Assembly (NCBI GenBank): GCA_050697155.1
Contig: JBOGZD010000119.1
Span: 1 to 8,767, forward strand
Reading direction: 5' to 3'
From: JBOGZD01 sp050697155
GTDB taxonomy: Bacteria; Actinomycetota; Thermoleophilia; Solirubrobacterales; 70-9
Length of the DNA stretch: 8,767 nucleotides
The notes under the pieces: model-generated
Databases searched by the model: none
What the model was told of the DNA's origin: nothing
The model's input: the letters and a program-made list of their open reading frames with translations, nothing else
Shown: positions 5,717 through 8,767 of the stretch, in pieces
How positions within the stretch are numbered: the stretch's first letter is position 1
Layout: every line of letters starts with the position of its first letter
Translations under genes and position numbers: made by a program

Positions 5717-7423
5717 ATGCACCCGCCCGTGATCGACTGGCGCCTCTACCGGCTCTCGTTCCTGCCCGCGGTGCTCGCCGTGGTCACCATGATGTTCTCG
5801 CTCGAGGGGCCCGCGGATCCCCTCGAGCCCGCGATCCCCCCGGGCTCCTTCGACGGCGGGCGGGCGGCGGGCACGGCACGCCTGATCGCCGATGTCGCCC
5901 CCGAGCGCGAGCCCGGCGGCCCCGGCGACGCCGAGGTCGCGGACCTGGTCGCCGGTCGCTTCGGCGAGGTGCGGGCCGGGACCGTCTCGGAGCAGACCTT
6001 CGAGGCGAGCCTCGACGGGGACGAGGTCGAGCTTCGCAACGTCCTGCTCACCCTGCCCGGCGACGCCGCCGCCACCGTGGTCGTGGTTGCCCCGCGAAGC
6101 TCCTCCCGGGACCCCGGCGCCGCGACCACGGCCGCAGCGACCGGGGTCCTGGTCGAGCTCGCGAGCGCGCTCGGTGTCGCCAGCCACGAGAAGACCTTCG
6201 TGCTCGGCTCGACTCCGGGCGACGGGGCGAGCGCGACCGGGGCGCTCGAGCTGGCCGGCGGCCTTCCCGAGCGCGAGGCGGTGGAGGCGGTCGTCGTGAT
6301 CTCGCAGCCGGGGGCGGCCGAGCCCCGCCAGCCCTACGTCGTCGCCAGCTCGACGGCCGAGCAGAGCCCGCCGGTGGAGCTGCGGGAGACCGCGGCACTC
6401 GCGGTCGAGACCCAGGTTGGCACCGCGCCGCGCGAGCCGTCGGCCCTCGCCGAGCTCGCTCGGCTCGCGTTCCCCTCGGGCCTCGGCGCCCAGGCGCCGC
6501 TGATCGCCGACGGCACCCAGGCGGTCGCGATCTCCTCCGCCGGCGAGGCGCCGCTGCCGCCTTCGGCCGACGAGGGCGAGGACGTCTCCGTCGAGATGGT
6601 GGACGGGTTCGGGCGCGCGGTCCAGTCGACCGTCGGCGCCCTCGACGCCGCGACCGAGCCCCTCGACCGCGGCCCGGCGACCTACGTCGGCGTCGCGAGC
6701 AACCTCGTCCCCGGCTGGACCCTTGCGCTGCTCGCGCTGGCGGTGATCCTGCCGGCCGTGGTCGCGGCGGTCGACGGATTCGCGCGGGCCGCGCGGCGCT
6801 CGCAACCGATCGCCGCCTCGCTCGCCTGGGCGCTCGCCTGGGCGCTGCCGCTGCTCGGCGGGCTCGCCATCCTCTACGCGCTCGCCCTCGTGGGAGTGAT
6901 CCCGCGCCCGGCCTTTCCGTTCGATCCGGGCCGGCACCCGGTCGGCTTGCGCGCCGGGGTCTCGCTGGCGTTGATGGTGGTCGCCGCCGCAGCAACCGCG
7001 ATGCTGCTGCGGCGGCTGCGGATCGGCGCCGGCGCGGCGCCCGAGGCCGCTCCAGCCGCGCTGGGCCTGGTCACAGCCGTCGGCTGCCTCACGATCTGGG
7101 TCGCCAACCCCTACCTCGGCCTGCTCACCGCCCCCGCTGCGCACGTGTGGGTGTTGTCGATGCGCGCCGGGGGCGCCCGGGGTGCGGCGATCGCGGCCGC
7201 CGCGGCGCTGGTCGCCGCGCTGCCGCCGCTGCTGGCGCTGGCCAGCGTCGCCGGGGCGCTCGACCTCGGCGCCGACGCGCCCTGGACCTACGCCCTGCTG
7301 GTCGCCGACGGCCAGATCGGCCTCGGTGTCGCCGCGCCGACCTGCTTCGTCGCCGGCGCCCTGGTCGGCTCGATCGCCGCCGCCGCCCGCGCCACCAGTC
7401 CTTTAGCCCCCGATCGAGCCTAG
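5717..7423 (+). CDS. Multi-spanning membrane protein with degenerate M28 peptidase-like ectodomain
   Basis: A 568-residue protein with no function I can name. Residues 11-28 form a membrane helix or signal anchor. Residues 29-330 are a predicted extracytoplasmic domain. The rest is hydrophobic, with about six or seven helices (roughly 333-352, 367-393, 412-431, 446-472, 489-513 and 524-557). Inside the ectodomain, residues 105-183 follow the M28 aminopeptidase pattern: NVLLTLPG, then VVVVAPRSS, then ATTAAATGVLVELASALG, then TFVLGSTPGDGASATGALELA. At the places where active M28 enzymes carry the metal-binding His-x-Asp, the Asp of GADD and the Glu-Glu pair, this protein has Pro/Ser, Thr/Ala and Asp-Gly. 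If the alignment is right it is not a peptidase. Gaa1 of the eukaryotic GPI transamidase has the same overall plan (inactive M28-like domain plus C-terminal helices), but homology is not claimed. The gene is transcribed divergently from the response regulator and could be controlled by it. The family comparison was made by eye. Confidence 0.8.
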   Translation: MHPPVIDWRLYRLSFLPAVLAVVTMMFSLEGPADPLEPAIPPGSFDGGRAAGTARLIADVAPEREPGGPGDAEVADLVAGRFGEVRAGTVSEQTFEASLDGDEVELRNVLLTLPGDAAATVVVVAPRSSSRDPGAATTAAATGVLVELASALGVASHEKTFVLGSTPGDGASATGALELAGGLPEREAVEAVVVISQPGAAEPRQPYVVASSTAEQSPPVELRETAALAVETQVGTAPREPSALAELARLAFPSGLGAQAPLIADGTQAVAISSAGEAPLPPSADEGEDVSVEMVDGFGRAVQSTVGALDAATEPLDRGPATYVGVASNLVPGWTLALLALAVILPAVVAAVDGFARAARRSQPIAASLAWALAWALPLLGGLAILYALALVGVIPRPAFPFDPGRHPVGLRAGVSLALMVVAAAATAMLLRRLRIGAGAAPEAAPAALGLVTAVGCLTIWVANPYLGLLTAPAAHVWVLSMRAGGARGAAIAAAAALVAALPPLLALASVAGALDLGADAPWTYALLVADGQIGLGVAAPTCFVAGALVGSIAAAARATSPLAPDRA

Positions 7424-7439
7424 GGGGGCTCCCCCAGGC
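7405..7439 (+). terminator. Two mutually exclusive hairpins around the end of the M28-like gene
   Basis: AGCCCCC (7405-7411) is exactly complementary to GGGGGCT (7424-7430), giving a 7-bp stem over a 12-nt loop. Alternatively GCCT (7418-7421) pairs with AGGC (7436-7439) and GGGGG (7423-7427) with CCCCC (7431-7435), with one bulged A. The stop codon at 7421-7423 is inside both. No T-run follows (the next bases are AAGGATCC), so a classical intrinsic terminator is not supported. It may be an mRNA 3'-end stabiliser or a weak pause/terminator of the T-tract-less kind discussed for actinobacteria. Confidence 0.3.
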
Positions 7440-7543
7440 AAGGATCCGGGTCGGCGCCCGGCCGCTCGGACGAGCGTCGAGGGTGGACGCAAGTTCGATC
7501 GCGGCAGGTTTGCGCGCGACCGATTGTGGGCACTGAGCGACCG
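7424..7543. other. Intergenic spacer upstream of the FlgM-like gene
   Basis: About 120 nt separate the M28-like gene from the preferred ATG of the FlgM-like gene. Apart from the hairpin bases at its left edge, I found no clear -35/-10 pair, inverted repeat or RNA gene. A sigma-28-type promoter was looked for because of the FlgM-like product and none was evident. A GTG at 7526 lies in frame with the FlgM-like gene. Confidence 0.4.
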
Positions 7544-7786
7544 ATGCTGAACCCGTGGCGGATTGATCCGTACAGCGAGTCGGAGTCCGAAGGAGACGAA
7601 GCGGAGGCGAGATTGAGCGAGCTGAAGCGTGACATCGCCCTCGCGCGGTACGAGGTCGACGCCTCGACCGTCGCCGGCGAGATCCTCGCCAAGCTGCGGC
7701 TGGTGCGACGCGGCCGCGCTGCGATCAGCGTCTTCGAAGCTGGTCGAAGCCGGATGCCGCCACCGGGTCGCCTCCCGGTCCCCTGA
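7544..7786 (+). CDS. FlgM-like anti-sigma factor domain protein
   Basis: A small protein of 80 residues from the ATG at 7544, or 86 from an in-frame GTG at 7526. The ATG is preferred because a weak GAG-type ribosome site precedes it and because the extra residues are not family-like. After an acidic N-terminus (ESESEGDEAEA, 11-21), residues 24-51 match the C-terminal sigma-binding region of FlgM: LSELKRDIALARYEVDASTV, then AGEILAKL. The pattern is an L-x-x-L-K-x-x-I helix, a G/A-x-Y-x-V-D turn, and an I/V-A-x-x-I/L-L helix. FlgM binds and inhibits the flagellar sigma factor FliA (sigma-28). No flagellar or sigma factor gene is in the window, so the partner is unknown. The last 20 codons overlap the antisense end of thiL by 62 bp and are rich in Arg and Pro, probably a non-conserved tail. 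Confidence is moderate because the protein is short. Confidence 0.65.
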   Translation: MLNPWRIDPYSESESEGDEAEARLSELKRDIALARYEVDASTVAGEILAKLRLVRRGRAAISVFEAGRSRMPPPGRLPVP

Positions 7787-8729
7787 TCGAAGCGCCCGAT
7801 CCCGCCGCCGCAACGCCGACCACCGTGAGCTCGATCCCGGTCGCGCGCACCGCGCCGATGGCCTCGTCCGCACGCCCCGGCGGCAGCGCGACGAGCAGCT
7901 CGTAGTCCTCGCCCCCGCCGACGACCAGCTCTGCCTCCCCGGACCCGGCGGCGTCGGCGATCGCAGCGACCGCCGCCTGGACCGGCAGCCTCCCGGCCTC
8001 GATCCTCAGCTCAACCCCGCTCGCCGCCGCCAGGTGTGCCGCGTCGCCGCCGATCCCGTCGCTCAGGTCGATCATCGCGCTGGCCCCCGCACCCGCCAGC
8101 GCCCGGCCGGCCGCGAGTCGCGGCTCGGGGCGAAGCTGACGCTCGCGCAGGGCGTCGGCCGCCGCATCATCCAGCCCGTCGCCGAGCTCCGGGCGCTCGA
8201 GCAGCAGCCGGCCGGCGGCGGCGCCGCCGAGCTCGCCGGTGACCGCGAGCACGTCGCCGGGGCTAGCGCCCGAGCGGCGCACCAGGTCGCCTTCGCTGAC
8301 GGCGTGACCGATCACGGTGAGCGCGCAGAAGAGCACCGGCGAGCGGCTGACGTCGCCGCCCGCGACCGCGACCTCGTGGCCCGCCGCCACCGCCCCGAGC
8401 CCGTCGGCGAGCTCCAGCGCGCCATCGATGCCGACATCCTCGGGCAACCCGAGCTGGACGAACGCCTCGCCGGCGCGCGCGCCGACGGCGGCGAGGTCGG
8501 AGAGCGCGGCCGCGAGCGCCTTGCGCCCGACGCTCTCGAGGTCGAACGGCGGGCGGCGGAAGTGGACGCCCTCGACCACCGCGTCGACGCTGGTCGCCGT
8601 CGCCCCAGCGGGGACTGTGATCGCCGCGTCGTCGCCGGTTCCCAGGCGCAGCTCAGCCGATGCGGCCGGCGCGCCAGCGCGCTCGACTCGATCGCGAAGC
8701 GCGGCGATCAGCTCGAATTCGCCCGGCAT
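7725..8729 (-). CDS. thiL: Thiamine-monophosphate kinase
   Basis: A 334-residue cytoplasmic enzyme that phosphorylates thiamine monophosphate with ATP to thiamine diphosphate, the last step of the cofactor's synthesis. It belongs to the PurM/SelD-like ATP-binding superfamily. Family motifs appear in order: GEFELI at 3-8; GDDAA at 32-36; VDAVVEGVHF at 48-57 (substrate/Mg contacts); KALAAALSDLAAVGA at 70-84; GGDVSRSP at 124-131, where GGDTTR is more common; MIDLSDGIGGDAAHLA at 219-234; GGGEDYELL at 271-279; and the C-terminal GFDQL at 327-331, equivalent to the usual G-Y/F-D-H-F. The start at 8729 gives the standard N-terminus, although the frame stays open to the window edge. No obvious Shine-Dalgarno is present. 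It converges on the FlgM-like gene with a 62-bp overlap of 3' ends. No other thiamine gene is visible. Confidence 0.95.
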   Translation of the reverse strand: MPGEFELIAALRDRVERAGAPAASAELRLGTGDDAAITVPAGATATSVDAVVEGVHFRRPPFDLESVGRKALAAALSDLAAVGARAGEAFVQLGLPEDVGIDGALELADGLGAVAAGHEVAVAGGDVSRSPVLFCALTVIGHAVSEGDLVRRSGASPGDVLAVTGELGGAAAGRLLLERPELGDGLDDAAADALRERQLRPEPRLAAGRALAGAGASAMIDLSDGIGGDAAHLAAASGVELRIEAGRLPVQAAVAAIADAAGSGEAELVVGGGEDYELLVALPPGRADEAIGAVRATGIELTVVGVAAAGSGASIRGPGGDPVAASGFDQLRRR

Positions 8730-8767
8730 TGGCGCGGCCCGCGCGGTGGGCCTACGGACGCGTGCCG
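8730..8767 (-). other. Region upstream of thiL, possible end of a preceding gene
   Basis: The only stop codon on the minus strand in these 38 nt is TAG at 8754-8752, preceded in that frame by Gly-Thr-Arg-Pro codons. A preceding minus-strand gene could end here, 22 nt before the thiL ATG, which would put thiL second in an operon. Four codons are too few to identify anything. No promoter or ribosome site is evident. Confidence 0.2.

Noticed and set aside
5672..7144. Long upstream extension of the response-regulator frame (total 731 codons)
   Set aside because: It is antisense to the 568-residue membrane protein, is Arg/Gly/Asp-rich low-complexity sequence without domain features, and the receiver domain begins right after the ATG at 5671 at normal family length.
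7732..7749. Inverted repeat CTTCGA / TCGAAG with a 6-nt loop near the thiL stop
   Set aside because: It was considered as a bidirectional terminator, but the 6-bp stem is only half GC, has no T-run on either strand and lies within coding sequence of both genes.
1..8767. Search for CRISPR arrays, tRNA genes, insertion-sequence ends or phage genes
   Set aside because: No repeat-spacer periodicity, cloverleaf-like segments, transposase motifs or terminal inverted repeats were seen by eye.

Overview
The window is very GC-rich, with strongly G/C-biased third codon positions, GTG starts and tightly abutting genes. The mix of gene families suggests a high-GC actinobacterium. A Thermoleophilia/Rubrobacter-like lineage is my best guess, because it carries TreT together with OtsA and a FlgM-like protein outside any flagellar cluster. 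That placement is inference; no rRNA or marker gene is present. Nearly every base is coding, and no gene-free stretch exceeds about 120 bases.

Bases 1-5671 hold one compact gene string on the minus strand. In transcription order it runs: OmpR-family response regulator (5671-4949), sensor histidine kinase (4939-3521), HtrA-type serine protease with a probable lipoprotein signal (3524-2307), inositol-monophosphatase-family protein (2306-1374), TreT-type trehalose synthase (about 1363-128), and the first 42 codons of an OtsA-type trehalose-6-phosphate synthase that leaves the window at base 1. The junctions are 9 nt, a 4-nt ATGA overlap, 0 nt, 10 nt and 0-3 nt, so a single co-transcribed unit is very likely. 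The first three genes parallel the mycobacterial mprA-mprB-pepD arrangement (envelope stress sensing plus an envelope protease). The last two make the protectant trehalose by two different routes. The simplest reading is a stress-response operon joining envelope quality control to compatible-solute production.

Divergently, after a 45-nt intergenic gap, lies a 568-residue membrane protein (5717-7423, plus strand). Its N-terminal extracytoplasmic half looks like an M28 peptidase that has lost its metal ligands, and its C-terminal half is multi-spanning. This is the least understood protein in the window and recalls, by architecture only, eukaryotic Gaa1. A small FlgM-like anti-sigma-factor protein follows (7544-7786, plus strand). 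Its 3' end overlaps the convergent thiamine-monophosphate kinase gene thiL (8729-7725, minus strand) by 62 bp. The last 38 bases contain only the region upstream of thiL and perhaps the end of a preceding gene.

I saw no tRNA or rRNA genes, CRISPR arrays, insertion sequences, attachment sites or riboswitches. The most notable points are the stress/trehalose operon, the degenerate M28-like membrane protein, and the isolated FlgM-like protein.
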